From Nelumbo lutea (lineage: Eukaryota; Streptophyta; Magnoliopsida; Proteales; Nelumbonaceae), in the NCBI GenBank assembly GCA_022828595.1, contig JAKGHH010000002.1, positions 44,672,222-44,736,221 on the forward strand: a stretch of 64,000 bases of DNA. The letters run 5' to 3'. Below the pieces are notes generated by a model that was not told where the DNA came from, searched no databases, and saw only the letters and a list, made by a program, of their open reading frames with translations. Every line of letters begins with the position of its first letter. Positions within the stretch are counted from its first letter, which is position 1. Made by a program: the position numbers and the translations under genes. Below, in pieces: positions 10,260 through 22,001 of the stretch.

Positions 10260-13200
10260 TTTTTTGATCAATAACTGGAATTCATTAGATTAAAAGAATT
10301 TAGTTACAGCGCTCCAAAGGGAGATAAACAGGCTTAACTCTCTCTGGGAAGATAACAAAAAGGAAAAAATTACAGAACAGCCCAAAACATTTGATCCCCT
10401 CCCACCCCCTGCTTTGCCAAAGCATCAGCAAATGCATTTGCCGTTCTCTTGACCCACTGAAACTTGATTTCCAGTCCTCTAGTTAGCCACTTAATCTCCC
10501 TCCTCTCATTAACATATTTCCAAAGTCCATTACCTTCTTGTAGCCAACTTAAGACCAGCTTTGAGTCCCCTTCAACGACTAACTTTTGTATACTCAGTTC
10601 CTTAGACTTCCTTATACCCTTCAGTACTGCATAGACCTCAGCTTTGAGAGAGTCTCCAAACCCAATGGAACTTGAATACAAAGTGAGCACCTTCCCACCC
10701 TGCATCTCTAAAAACCCCTCCTACACCTGATGGACCTGGATTTCCTTCACTACATCCATCGAAGTTTAGCTTTATAAGTCCACTTCCTGGTGGTGACCAC
10801 ACAGGACAAACTAAAGAGCAAGCAGGAGCAGAATTTGCCACCTCCAGCCAGTTATTCAGCAACATACCTGTAGAAATATCAACAAACAGGTCCAAGGATT
10901 TCAGCCAATGTACCACCCTCCCTGTTACTACTTCAATAAGGCATTCTTTACTTCTTTCAATTTCAGAGAAAATTCTGGTGTTCCTTTCCTCCCAAAGAGT
11001 CCAACAAACAGCAGCCCTCACAGCTCTCTACATTATCCTTCCCCTTTTGTTTGGCCAACCAAAGAATGAGGGGCTAAACAAACTTTGAATGTTTGGCGGT
11101 GGGGTCCACCTGCAATTAAAAGAGGAAAGAAACCATTCCCAAAGATCAGTAGCAAAGGGGCAAGAAACTAATAAGTGGTAGGAGCTTTCACTATTAGCCT
11201 CGCAAAGAATGCACCAATTTGGAGACAAGCACCAAAAAGGCCTTTTTCTTTGGAATATGTCACATGTATACATTTTCCGAGGAAGGCTTCCCAACAAAAG
11301 GCTCCAATCCTTGGAGGAATCAGCTCACCCCAAACATCCTTAACTGGAAAGTTATATGCAAATGGACTAGATGAAGGCAGTAGGGACTTGAAGAAAGAGG
11401 CACAGGAGAAGGTTCTAGAGGAAGTTAGGGTCCACAGGCTCTTATGCCTCTCAAAGGGATCCAACACCACCCGGTCTAAGATCTGAACTAGACTCATGGC
11501 ATTTTCAACCTCTACATCCCTTAAGCCTTTTCTAAGCCCCAGATCCCAATCGAACCCAAAATTAGACTGAGAAGGAACTAGAAAACTGGACACAACCTTG
11601 CCCTTAAATCGGGAGAGTGAAAACAAAGAAGGGAATTTTCTTTCAAAGGTTTCTCACCCACCCAAATGTTCTCCCAAAACTTTACCTGATTCCTAGAGCA
11701 AAGGTCATACCTGATGTGCTGCAAAAAGGAAGGAAGAATGGCATGTGTAGATTTCCAAGGAGAGGTACCAATAGGCCTTGCCAAAGTCCCAGTGTCCCAG
11801 CCATCATCTGCTTGACCATGAATACTTAAAATTACCCTTGTCCACAGTTTATCCCTCTCATCTCCCAACCTCCACAACCATTTCCCCAACAAGGCTTCAT
11901 TTTTCCTTTGAATGTTACCTAAACCTAACCCTTTGTCAGCCCTACTCCTAGAGACTAGTTCCCAGTTCACCCTGTGATCCTTCCTCTCCTCCCCTAGTTC
12001 CCACAAGAAGTCTCATTAACTTCTCCAAAATCCTACTTATCTTCACTGGGATCCTAAAAACCGATAAGTAATACATAGGCAAACTAGCTAGTGTAGACTT
12101 GATCAAAGTAATTCTACCACCTAGAGATAATTACGGAGCTTCAAAAGCTCTCTTTCCTTGGGTTATCCCCTAAGGGCATCCCCAAATAGTTTAACGGCCA
12201 TTGAGACACCGTACAACCCAAAGCTTCAGCTCTCTCCAATATAGCTCTTTCTTCCATATTGATCCCAACCACCCAGCTCTTATCGAAGATCACCTTCATA
12301 TTTGACACTTGTTCAAACACTTGAGTCACCAGCTTCAAGTTTTTGGCCCATCTCACATCCTCCCCATCACAAAATAGAATTGTATCATCAACAAACTATA
12401 AGTGGGTGATGGGAATGTTGTCTTTTCCAACTCTCCATCCCCTCACAAGACTTCTTGAATCTGCTTTCTCAATTAGCCTCCCCAACACTTCAGCGATCAA
12501 AGCGAAAAGAAATGGAGAGAGGGGGTCCCCTTGTCTAATTCCCCTAATAGCCGGGAAGTGATCCACTACCTTTCAATTTACCAGGATGGAGTAGTGACAA
12601 GTTTGTATACAACCCAGGATCCATTTACACCATTTCTCCCAAAAACCAAAGACATCCAACACTTGCATCAAAAAACCAATCAACCATATTGTAGGCCTTC
12701 TCTAAATCCAACTTGCACACAATCCCTTTCCTCCTTGTTCTCTGCATATCCTCCACACACTCGTTGGCAATTAGAATTTGATCCACAATCTGCCTATTTC
12801 CAACAAAAGTCCCTTGATTCTGTGAGATTAGCTCCAAAAACACTCCTCTAATTCTTCTAGACAAGACCTTCCCTATGATTTTATACAAGCTATTAACCAA
12901 ACTGATGGATCTAAAGTCTCTTGGATGACTTGCTCCCACTTTCTTTGGGACCAAAGCAATAAAAGTTGAGTTCAACCCTGGATTTATTACTCCCCTCTGG
13001 GAAAATTCAAAAAACACTTTAAGGATATCCTCCTTTAAAATATCCCAACAGTCTTGGTAAAAAGCCATGGTAAAGCCATCCGGTCCTGGTGCTTTAGCTT
13101 GATCCATTGAAAAAACTGCTTCCCTTATTTCCTCAAGCTCAAATTTTCTTTCAAGCCACATCTTCTTCTCCTCGGACAATTTTGGCCAATCTAACCTTTC

Positions 13201-14495
13201 CACCCAGATTCTCTGGTTTAAAGGCCTTCTAAATAAGGACTTAAAATGCTCCACAAAGGCCCTAGCAATCTCATCCTGTTGAGATATTGACACCCCATCT
13301 ATCTCCAATTTAGAAATCAGATTTTTCCTTCTTCTACCATTGGCCATTGGATGAAAAAATTTGGTGTTTCTATCACCTTCTTTCACCCACTTATGTCTAG
13401 ATTTTTGCCTCCATCTGACTTCCTCTTTGAATAGGATGCCTTCTAATTGCTTCCTGAGCTTCCATCTTTCTTGTTTGTCTCTCACTCCAAAATTGCCTCC
13501 CCTTTCTTTGGCATCTAACTCCTCAATCTGATCGATCACTTCACGTTTTCTCTCTTCAATCCTTCCAAACTGTAGAATATTCCACTCCTTAATCTTCCTT
13601 TTTAACTCCTTCAACTTCCAATGAAATTTCATCCCCTCCCAAATATGACTTGGGTAGTGTCATTCAACCAAATTTCCACCAACTCAATAAACCTAGGGTG
13701 AGATAGCCACATGTTCTCAAATCTGAAAGGAGTGGGCCCTCTAGTACCGAGATCCTCTCTCATTAAGGTAATAGGCCAATGATTTGATGTTACTCTAGGC
13801 AATGCTCTAGAAATAATAGCCCCCCAGTGCTCCTCCCAATCTGCTGTGAATAAAAATCTATTCAACTTAGAGCATATAGGGTTCTCTTGGAGATTGGACC
13901 AAGTAAATAGACCATGTAGCAGAGGAACCTCTTTCAACTCAAAACTGTTTATGAAGCTGCTAAACCTTCTCATGCTAGTGCTACCGCCTCTCCTCACCCT
14001 TTTAGTCTCCTTTGTGAATCTGATGACATCGAAATCTCCTCCTAAAACACCTAGGGCCTTCTCAAAGTCATCTAATGTCTCCTAATTCCTCCCAAAGTTC
14101 TTTCTCTATAACCAGTTGGACCATACACATTTGTTGATACTCACTCAAATCCATCTACCCTGTGTCTTAACTTGATAGAAACAATAGACTTCCCAATCAA
14201 CTTCTCCACTCCCTGAAAAACCTCTTCTTTCCACATTGTCACTAAACCTCCTGACCTTCCCCATAAAGGACAAAAAGCCCAATTGATGCCCCTTATTTTC
14301 CACACCAATCTAGCCCATCTCCTATCAAACTCCATCAGCTTAGACTCCTGAATCAGCACCAAATCTGGATCCTCTCTTCTTATTACTTATTTTATTAAAG
14401 GCCTTTTCCTAGCCCCACCCCTTGACCCCCTAACATTCCAACTGAGAATCTTCATCACCACTTTCTAAAAAAACCCTTACCTGTCCTCTTTTCAA
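10260..14495 (-). mobile_element. L1-type LINE with nearly complete ORF2, bounded by TSD
   Basis: The element lies between direct repeats 10241-10259 (ttggcaactaccccttgtt) and 14496-14514 (same with one change), a 19-bp target-site duplication. Its 3' end is the run of T on the plus strand at 10258-10265 followed by 'gatcaataac'. On the minus strand, ORF2 starts at 14455, only 40 bases inside the 5' boundary, so ORF1 is absent. The single TSD mismatch suggests a fairly recent insertion, but ORF2 already has stops and frameshifts. Confidence 0.9.
10370..14455 (-). pseudogene. LINE ORF2: endonuclease, RT, zf-RVT, RNase H (broken)
   Basis: Domains in order on the minus strand. Endonuclease: 14455 'MKILSWNVRGSRGGARKRPL' then 'LVLIQESK'. 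Endonuclease end with 'GLFTWSN' near 13910. An open RT segment of 335 codons at 13632-12625 with 'KWVKEGDRNTKFFH', 'QAKAPGPDGFTMAFYQ' and 'CKLDLEKAY'. The FVDD catalytic box at 12384-12395, preceded by a stop. zf-RVT at 11297-11028 ('CILCEANSESSYHLL'). RNase H from 10790 to the stop at 10370, ending '[20 protein letters not shown]'. At least six frame breaks or stops separate these pieces, so no full-length protein is made. Confidence 0.85.
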
Positions 14496-14540
14496 TTGGC
14501 AGCTACCCCTTGTTATTGTGTGAGACATGGTTAAGGATCA

Positions 14541-14884
14541 CTCACCATTCTTTTAAATCAAATGTGGTATTTTTGGTGGGAAAAAAATTCAGGTAACGGG
14601 GTGACAAGGGCTAAAGTTCATTTAAAACTTGCAAATGGTTTTAAAATCATAGAAAATAAGGTTATAGACAAAAGAATACATTCTGAAGTTGTCCTGCAAA
14701 CCTTAAGATTCAAAACTACATGATAAAATGAGTTAAACAATCAAATCTCTTGTATTCCACCCACATAGTGGTGGTAGTGTTCGTTGGGGAAAATGTCGAT
14801 TCCAATAAATTTTTGTGTCACTACAGATGGAAATGAATATATGTCTTGGAAATGTTAGGAAATTTAGGGACATTTTAAACAATG
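14541..14884 (-). mobile_element. Non-autonomous hAT element, family C copy 3 (internally deleted)
   Basis: Its right end is the reverse complement of the left end of family C (catggtttaaaatgtcc...tttcc). The segment 14664-14740 is the near-exact reverse complement of 16195-16270 in copy 1. The middle is shorter than in the other copies. I could not identify a convincing 8-bp duplication, so the left boundary is approximate. Confidence 0.55.
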
Positions 14885-15742
14885 CTCATTCCTCAATTCC
14901 AGTCAATAATGTGGACTCCTCCATGTGGTGACACAAATGTGGGCTCCTCCATGTGGTGATCAAGCTCAACTTTTATTTTGGATAATCCAGATCCAATTAA
15001 GAGTAAGAGGAGCATAGATACGTTTACAAGTGATTGTGGGGGAGTACATGTGCGCTTTGGGTCTTTGGTTCTGCTGGTTTTGATGACTCCTCTTGGTGGT
15101 TGGTGCTGATTTTTTTTATTTTTTTAATCTTGGCATTTTTAATTTGAACCATTCTCTTGGCTGTACCAGAATGATGATTGAGGGAGATTCACAGGTTGTT
15201 TCGAGTTGATGGAATGGTTGAGGAATTAATCCTTGGTATCTCTGTCATACTTTGAGAGAAAGCTAGTTTAGGTTATCAAAATCTGACTGAATGTTGACTT
15301 ACTAAGACTGGTAGATCATGAATTGAATGGTCTGACTGTCTAGCCCTATTATTTTCTCTGCTCAAAGGGAAAAAACAAGAGAAAATGGTAAAACCCGATA
15401 GCTAATCTAATCATAAACAGTAATCAAAGAGGATATTATTATTAGAAAGTAGAGACAATTTAAAAATCATCTTTCTCACCTATTTGTTTTTGATACAGGC
15501 CTAAGACAATTAACATTGTGAAGTATGTCTCCGGGTAATATGGTTAACTATAAAGTCTTTGACCTAGTCGACATTTTTGAGAACCAGTTCCCCTTAAAAA
15601 TGTGGTTTTGTGAGTACTTGTAAAAAATGTAGTTTTATGAGTACCTGATTGAATGTTCCATTCTGCTCCACATCTGATAACACTGGTAATGGAGGACCAA
15701 TGTGGTCAGGTACTGGTTTTCATATTTTTAAGCACTAGGGAT
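14885..15742. other. Mostly non-coding; decayed RNase H-like scrap at 15160-15400
   Basis: Plus-strand 15165-15400, read across many stops, faintly resembles a LINE RNase H ('MMIEGDSQVV' followed by a degraded C-terminus). Nothing else is recognisable here. Confidence 0.35.
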
Positions 15743-16485
15743 CATGGTTTAAGATGTTCCTAATTTCCCTAATATTTCCATGACATATTTCCATTTCCAT
15801 GAGTAGCAACACGAAATTTTACTGGAATTGGCATTTCCCCAATAAACATTATCAGCACTATATGGAGTACAAGGGATAGTTTCCACGACATATTTCTATT
15901 TCCACTTTAACGGGTAGCGACTTGAAATTTTTCTAGAATTGACATATTCCCTAGTGAACATTACCTATACTATGTGGAGACCAAGTGATAGTATTATAAC
16001 ATAAGTTGGGGACAATATTGAAGTTATGTGAACTAACAATGTTATTGTCCGCCTAACTTACGTGCTTACCACTTTGAGCTAGCTCAATATTCATTTCAAG
16101 TATGAAGTTAAATATTGGTTTTGTGTAATAGATTATTTGGTTGATCTATTACAACCATTTACGTTTTCTGAGTTAAAATTTTGCTTTAACTCATTCTATC
16201 ATGAAGCTCTAAATCTTAAGGTTTACAGGGCAACTTCAGAATGTATTCTTTTGTCTATAACTTTAGTTTCATAGCTTTGTTTAATGATTTGAAACAAGAT
16301 AATAATTTAAAAGGGTGTGCCTATGCTTCTTTTATCATTTCATAAAATATCATTCTATATTTTGCATATTTTACAATGTTTCTACCATGTCTGTAATTTT
16401 TACAATATTTCCATGCAATATTTCCGACATATTTCTTATATTTGGATGACCAACATTTCCACCAACATCGACATTTTAAGCCTTG
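15743..16485. mobile_element. Non-autonomous hAT element, family C copy 1 (743 bp)
   Basis: Flanked by perfect 8-bp duplications 'ctagggat' at 15735-15742 and 16486-16493, the hAT target length. The left end is CATGGTTTAAGATGTTCC; the reverse complement of the right end is CAAGGCTTAAAATGTCGA, an imperfect inverted repeat. The interior has 'atttccat' motifs near both ends and no coding region. It aligns by eye along its length with 38870-39425. Confidence 0.85.
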
Positions 16486-16493
16486 CTAGGGAT

Positions 16494-18000
16494 ATTGCCT
16501 TGATTGGTTGCATGTGCAGCTTATTACTTTGATTTGTCTATTTGTAATTTTGTAGTACTTAAACTTACAATGTCATTGCTGAAGTATTTTAGGTATTGTT
16601 TAATTTTCTTTGAGTTGAAAGTCGAAAAATTGCAAGAGTTTTCTGCATTTTGGTGTTGGTTGTAAGAAAATGTGAGACGAGAAACTTTAAAATGAGAAAA
16701 AAGAAAAAAAAAAAAAGAAAAAAGTAGATAATGATATATCCTGGGAGAAAGTGGGACCAGTTTTGCTTCATATCACCATTTACTGTTTTGTTCTGCTTTC
16801 TTTACACTTCTAGAGAAGGGACAAAAGCGTCAGATAAAATTTAGCATCCTATTTTTTAATAGCATTCTTATTTCTTTTGGTTTCCCTTGTGAGGAGGGTG
16901 GAAGGACTGTCAGGAAAATTTTGAAGCTCTTGTTTAACAATTTTGGTTTTCTCTTGCACCAAAAGCTTATTGTGAACTGTTGGTTGAGGTGATTGTTGTT
17001 GTTTCTTTTTTGCAATTTTGCTGGCTATTAGTGAGTCTTTCTTTGAAGGATCTGCTACTTTGTTATAACATTGCAGCTCTATCATGAGCTTTATACCAAA
17101 ATTATCTTAGACAAGACTCACAACACTGAATTGCAGATATAAAAGAAAACCTGATTTTTTGCAGATTTATAGAATAGAAAAAAAAGAAGAAAAAGAGAGA
17201 AGGGATAGAATACCCTAGGAATCAGCAGCACCTATGGAGTCAGTCAATTAGGAGTCAACACCTAATGACTTCAAGGAATCAACACGTTCAAAAGTTTATG
17301 GAGTCTGCACCAAACCAAAGAACAGAATATTGATTTCTAACTTCTTGAGCTACTTGTGCTGTCACCTGTCAATGGGCAAGTCTGGTCTGGCTCAGGGTTG
17401 ACCAAATCTTGAACAAATGCTATTAGGTCTGAAGTAATGGACCGAGAACGACTCAATAGAGCAAATTTCTTAAAGTACCATTATGGTTTAGGAAATTGAC
17501 TAACTCTACCCTTACTGTTTTCATATTGTCTTAAAACACCCTTAAGTTTTCTGACAATTGTCTAAAACCTCCCTTACCATTAACTTTCCATCAACTCTGT
17601 TCACATGTGACATCACGTGACCGATATATTGTTTGAAATTTCCTAAAATACCCTTCTAAGTCCACTCCATCTCTGTCTCCGATTACGCCCATTGTTTACA
17701 TCAGATGATGAACTAGATTTTCAAGTGTTCCTATGTTACAGTGCCAACTGTTGATGACTCTGTTTCTGGGAGATGGGACATAGATACTGTATTTGCTGGT
17801 GGAATTCCCCTGTAAATCTCTGGATGTGAAACTGGTTCTGTGCCAGAAAGAATGCCAAGAAGCTTTCAGTTTCTCGATATATCAGATAATAGGCTAACAG
17901 GGCGAACAAATCAGTTTCTGGGTGTAAATAGTAGAAGCTGATCCATCACCTGGTAGCATTTCAAATTCTAGAGAAAATGACTAAAGAACCTAACCTTTGA
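16494..18000. other. Non-coding, AT-rich; no gene recognised
   Basis: No gene-like reading. The text from about 17465 ('gcaaatttcttaaagtacc') resembles one at 62937 and the ends of some Mutator-like elements, but no partner inverted repeat was found. Confidence 0.4.
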
Positions 18001-18009
18001 GAAGATTGA

Positions 18010-18508
18010 TGACTTGGGGGATTAACCTGGAATAACAAAGGTTCCAGTTGGTGACCAACCGGCTGGTATTGAAGCAAGAATTAGAACAATGATAATATCG
18101 TACATCAAACACCCTAGCTGTTTAATTTTGGCTGGTATTTCCCGCAAATTCAGATTTGGCGAATTCAGATGCACTTCAGATGGCAGGGACTGCTGATCCT
18201 GATTGTTATTGAACTATTGCTGTAATTACAAAGTTGGATATTATGGACAGAGGTATTGATGCCCGTAATTTTTTGCTTGGAAAAGTGGTCCCTCTTTGAC
18301 TTGGTTATGTGGGTGTCATGAATCGTACTCAAGAGGATATTATGTACAACCGGAGTATTAAGAATGCGCTTGCCTATGAGGAGAACTTCCGCAGTCTCCC
18401 TGTCTATAATGGTCGTGCTGATCGCTGTGGCATTCCTCAGTTAGCAAAGAAGTTGAACCAGATTCTGGTGCACATAAAGAAAGTGCTTCCAGGATTGAAG
18501 TCACAAAC
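18010..18508 (+). pseudogene. Processed pseudogene fragment of a dynamin-related GTPase (DRP3-like)
   Basis: The plus strand, read across two frames and three stops, gives a continuous dynamin GTPase segment. It has '[12 protein letters not shown]' (G3 region, with the preceding Leu codon turned to TAA), '[20 protein letters not shown]', '[20 protein letters not shown]', 'VITKLDIMDRG' (G4 TKLD), 'GYVGVMNRTQEDI' and 'RCGIPQLAKKLNQILV'. Dynamins sever membranes; DRP3 acts in mitochondrial and peroxisomal division. About 165 codons are present with no introns, and none of the flanking gene, so a retrocopied fragment is likely. An internal frameshift lies near 18135. A hAT-type element begins directly after it at 18509. 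The DRP3 assignment over other DRPs is from memory of the family. Confidence 0.8.
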
Positions 18509-19341
18509 AGTGTTTTAAAAGTGCAAGGTGCAAGGGTCAATTTGCACCCAAGGCGCAAGGCGAGGCACACACCTTTTTGAAGCAAGACACAAATTAAAAA
18601 AAAATACGCTAAACAATAAACAAAGTCGGAAAAATAAAAAATGCCACAAAATTCAAAAAAAAAACATAATATTAATAAAAAATATAAACTTAAATTTTAA
18701 AATAAATATTTTAAAAAACCTATTATCTAAAATTAAAATACATAAACATAACACGTAAAGCATATTCCAATAAGAATTTAAAAATCAAATCAAACATATA
18801 AAACATTTCCAAGCATGTAAAATCCATAAGCTCTTTTTTTCCTCAATTGCATTACATCAAGTAGCTAATGTGATGTAAAACATATTACATTCCGATTCTA
18901 TGAGCCGCCTTTGTGCCACACCCCTTGAGGCAAGCCCAAATAAGTCCATGTTAGGGTCTTAGGTTCTTAGTTCTCACACAAAAAATAATGATTTTATAAT
19001 TTTAATTGCTTTTTAAGAAGATATTTGATTAGGATGAATGAATGAACAACATTACCAAATAGGGGGTCCACCCTTCTTCCTTTCTTCTGTAGCAAAAATA
19101 GGGGTTCCACCCCTTCTCTTCTGGAGCAAAAACAGGGTTCCTCTTTTTCTTTTCCTTTTCTGTTGTGGAACAAAAACTGGGTCTCAACCTCTTCTTTTAT
19201 TCTGGAGCAATAACAGAAGCTTGGCTCCACCCCTGGAACAAAAAACAGGGTGTCTGCCCCTTGTTCTCCATCATTTCTGAGGATTTTATTCATGCTTTCT
19301 CTCTTGTCGCTTAGGTTTGCCTTGGCGCCTTGAAAACTTTG
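18509..19341 (+). mobile_element. Non-autonomous hAT-like element, family B copy 1
   Basis: Begins CAGTGTTTTAAAAGTGCAAG, sharing its first 13 bases with family A. It matches, by eye and with indels, the reverse complement of 48135-48857, including 'tgatgtaaaacat', 'gaggcaag.ccaaat' and 'gaatgaacaacatta'. The right end near 19341 (reverse complement CAAAGTTTTCAAGGCGCC) is less certain. The 19060-19260 part contains imperfect repeats of a 'ctggagcaaaaacaggg' unit. No matching 8-bp flanks were found. Confidence 0.55.
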
Positions 19342-19457
19342 CTTACTCATGTGGCATTCCAAATCTTTATACTGTGGGTGGCTTGAAAACTAAGCCAAAC
19401 TTCTTACATGATAACAAATCTTGAACAAAATCCTTAAATAAGGACCTTGATGCAGTG

Positions 19458-19491
19458 GGTGCAAACTATTTCCTTATAAATAGTTTGCACC
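19458..19491. other. Perfect 14-bp hairpin
   Basis: ggtgcaaactattt, a 6-nt loop, then its exact reverse complement. Function unknown; it may be the remains of a small inverted-repeat element. Confidence 0.85.
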
Positions 19492-19683
19492 ACTTCATTT
19501 CTACCTTGTTTATAAACAAACTTGCTACATAAAGGTGTCTTAATTGACTTGAAACTTATAAAAGGATACTCTCAGGTTACATTTGTTAAATCTGAAGTCT
19601 GATGTCTGAAAAGGGGTACAAATGATTTCCTTCTTTTTAGAGGTTCTGAAAAGATAAGATCGTTTGAGTTGGAACAAATCTCC

Positions 19684-19742
19684 AACATCTGAAACTGTTA
19701 AGGATGTTATTGATAAAAAAAAAAACATCTGAAACTGTTAAG
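19684..19742 (+). mobile_element. 'Tail-only' LINE insertion with 19-bp TSD
   Basis: aacatctgaaactgttaag occurs at 19684-19702 and 19724-19742. Between them lie only 21 bases, 'gatgttattgataaaaaaa' plus two A. 'ttattgat' followed by A matches the extreme 3' ends of LINEs elsewhere here (for example 60885-60899). This is best read as target-primed reverse transcription that stopped almost at once. Confidence 0.75.
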
Positions 19743-19771
19743 TTTACTATTTTACCCCTGGAAGTAGGGGT

Positions 19772-19800
19772 GCTCACAGTTCGGTAACTAAACTGTGAGC
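19772..19800. other. Perfect 10-bp hairpin
   Basis: gctcacagtt, a 9-nt loop, then aactgtgagc. No known role. Confidence 0.7.
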
Positions 19801-21454
19801 CAACATTTGAAACCGAACCGGTCCGAATCAATTGGTTAATTGGCTGATCGATTCAGTTTTTCAGTTTTTCATGGAAGCTAAGCTGTTGAACACTAGGAGT
19901 TTGAGAAGAGAAAGCTGAACACTAGAGGTTCATGTCAAGAAAAGACAAAGTGGGCCAAAGGCTCACCGGAGAGGGAGAACCCAATGCACAAGGGTCTCAC
20001 AGAACAGGTTGGTTGCCACTGGTCTTCCACAGTCGGAAGAGAGAGTAGCATCAAAAAAAGTCTTTGTTCCTTGCCGGTTGATATTTTAATGGCTCTGAGC
20101 CTCTAGGGATTACTGTGGTAAATGAAAGAACAATGAGAGTTGATGGTGGTTGAGCAGAGAGAAGAAGCATGAAGCTGGGGGGTCTTCTATACGTCTTTTC
20201 ATAAAACAGATAAAGAAGAAAGTAAAGAAAAAGAAGGGGCAATGCGTCTTTCAAAGAAAAAGAGTTTGATTTTTAATTTTTTCTTTTCCTCTCCTTTTCT
20301 CTATTCACCTACATATGTCTTCATAGTGAACACCATTTCCTCTCTCTCTCTCTCTCTATGTATATGGATATAGGATATGTTTATATGATATATGTACCGA
20401 TTAAAATACTATTCTTTTAATAAACAAATATTATGATTTGTTGAAAAAATAATTATTTATTACTTAATTAAGAATAAAGGTTTGATAATAATGTTATTTA
20501 AATAAATAATAATATTATTTATTATTATTAAATAGATGACGTTAATGAGGGCATTAACGTCATTTCAACACCTATTAGAAGTTGGAAGTAGACGTGATGT
20601 CAAACACCCCTTACCTCTGAAAAGCAAGTGTTTTCAGACTTTAAACGTCTGAAAAATGTTATAAAATACAACACAAGTAAATTGGTTAAGCCTCCTAAAT
20701 GACGGTGGATTCAAATAATTATTGTTTCATTAGATAGGTTATGTGACCATACCACAGATAAGGTTGCCTTCCTCACCACATCTTGAAAGATGAATCACTC
20801 TATTTTGATGGCAGTTCTGATGACAAACCAGGTCTCTCTAGCAAAGGTGGGTATTCTCGGAATACGAGGGAATACTTGTTTCACAACTTAACAATACAGT
20901 TGGTGATGTTGGTTTAACTAAGTCTAATGTTAGCTCAGTTTGATGGCAGCTCTCATGGCAACTCATTTTGGTGCCAATATAATTGAGTCATCAGTTCTCT
21001 CAGGAGAATATGGTCCTCTTCCTTGAAACATCAGGGAATCATTGTAGTAATTTAACAGCCTGGTTGGAGATGTTGGTGCCACTATAGTTGAGTCATCAGT
21101 CTTCTTAGGAGCGAAGATGGATTAAAGAATATGGTCCTCTTCGTTGATCATATTTTGGTGACAATTCTTATTCAGTATGGAGAACGACTTGGTACTACTA
21201 GAAATTGCCACATTACATAAGGAAGATTAAAAAGTTCCTTTGTCATCTTTTGGTATTGGGGATTATACATGTTTAAGTACCAAAAAGTTGCCTTGAAGTG
21301 GATGGTGGAGGTGTAGACATGCTTGAGGTGTACACCTCTAATTTAAAGGCATAGAAGGCATACACTTCACAAGCTCTTACCTTTTGAGAAAGGTTTTTGT
21401 TAGAAAAATGTTGTCAACAAAATTGGGGGAACCACTTTATCATATTTTGCATTT
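19801..21454. other. Unassigned AT-rich DNA with a perfect hairpin and short internal repeats
   Basis: A perfect 12-bp hairpin (atgacgttaatg / cattaacgtcat) lies at 20536-20563. Two related segments with 'attgagtcatcagt...ggagaatatggtcctcttc' occur at about 20968-21030 and 21080-21150. A short CT run is at 20340-20356. No gene is recognisable. Confidence 0.4.
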
Positions 21455-21462
21455 TATATAAT

Positions 21463-21993
21463 CAATGTTTTAAAGCGTGGAGGTGTGACACAAGGTGTTC
21501 CACTACCTAGAGGCATGAGGTGTAGTTCAAAATGTAAGAGGCGTAGGCCTCCTGAACAAAAGGAGGCATAAGCCTCCTTAAGAGGGGGGTCAAGAGGAAG
21601 AAGGAAGAGGAAGGGGGATCTCATTTTTTCTTTATTTTTAATAAAAACCTTTTGTACTAAGAAGAATAAAGATGCACCACACTCGATGAAAGGGGGCCGG
21701 GGGCAGACCACTTTCTTTCCTTCCCCTTATCTTTTCTTCCCTTCCCTTTCCTTTTCTTTTTTTTTCTTCACTTTCTTTATTTTTCTTTCCCTTCCCTTTC
21801 TTTTCTTTTGTTTTCCTTTCTTTTTTTTTTTCTTATTTCTTTTTTTTTTTTCAGTCTTTATATCAGGTGTGCATGAGGTGTACACCTCTTGCACCTGAGG
21901 TGTATGCCTTTGAGGTGTCAGCGCTTTTGGCATACGCCTCAGGGTGTTTTGGGGAGCCTCCAGGGTATGCCTCCCATGCCTTTTAAAACACTG
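21463..21993. mobile_element. Non-autonomous hAT element, family A copy 1 (531 bp)
   Basis: Exactly flanked by 'tatataat' at 21455-21462 and 21994-22001. The ends are CAATGTTTTAAAGCGTGGAG and, reverse-complemented, CAGTGTTTTAAAAGGCATGG. The interior has many gaggcgta/tacgcctc-type short palindromes and a roughly 135-nt almost pure pyrimidine tract (21716-21852). It is the same family as 37718-38338, in the opposite orientation. Confidence 0.9.
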
Positions 21994-22001
21994 TATATAA
22001 T

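Noticed and set aside
18309..18518. Intact small dynamin gene
   Set aside because: The open segment starts mid-domain. Upstream codons of the same domain contain stops and a frameshift, so it is a pseudogene.
21686..21933. Phe/Lys-rich open frames at 21686-21933 and 37796-38112
   Set aside because: They are read through the pyrimidine/purine tracts of the hAT family A elements.
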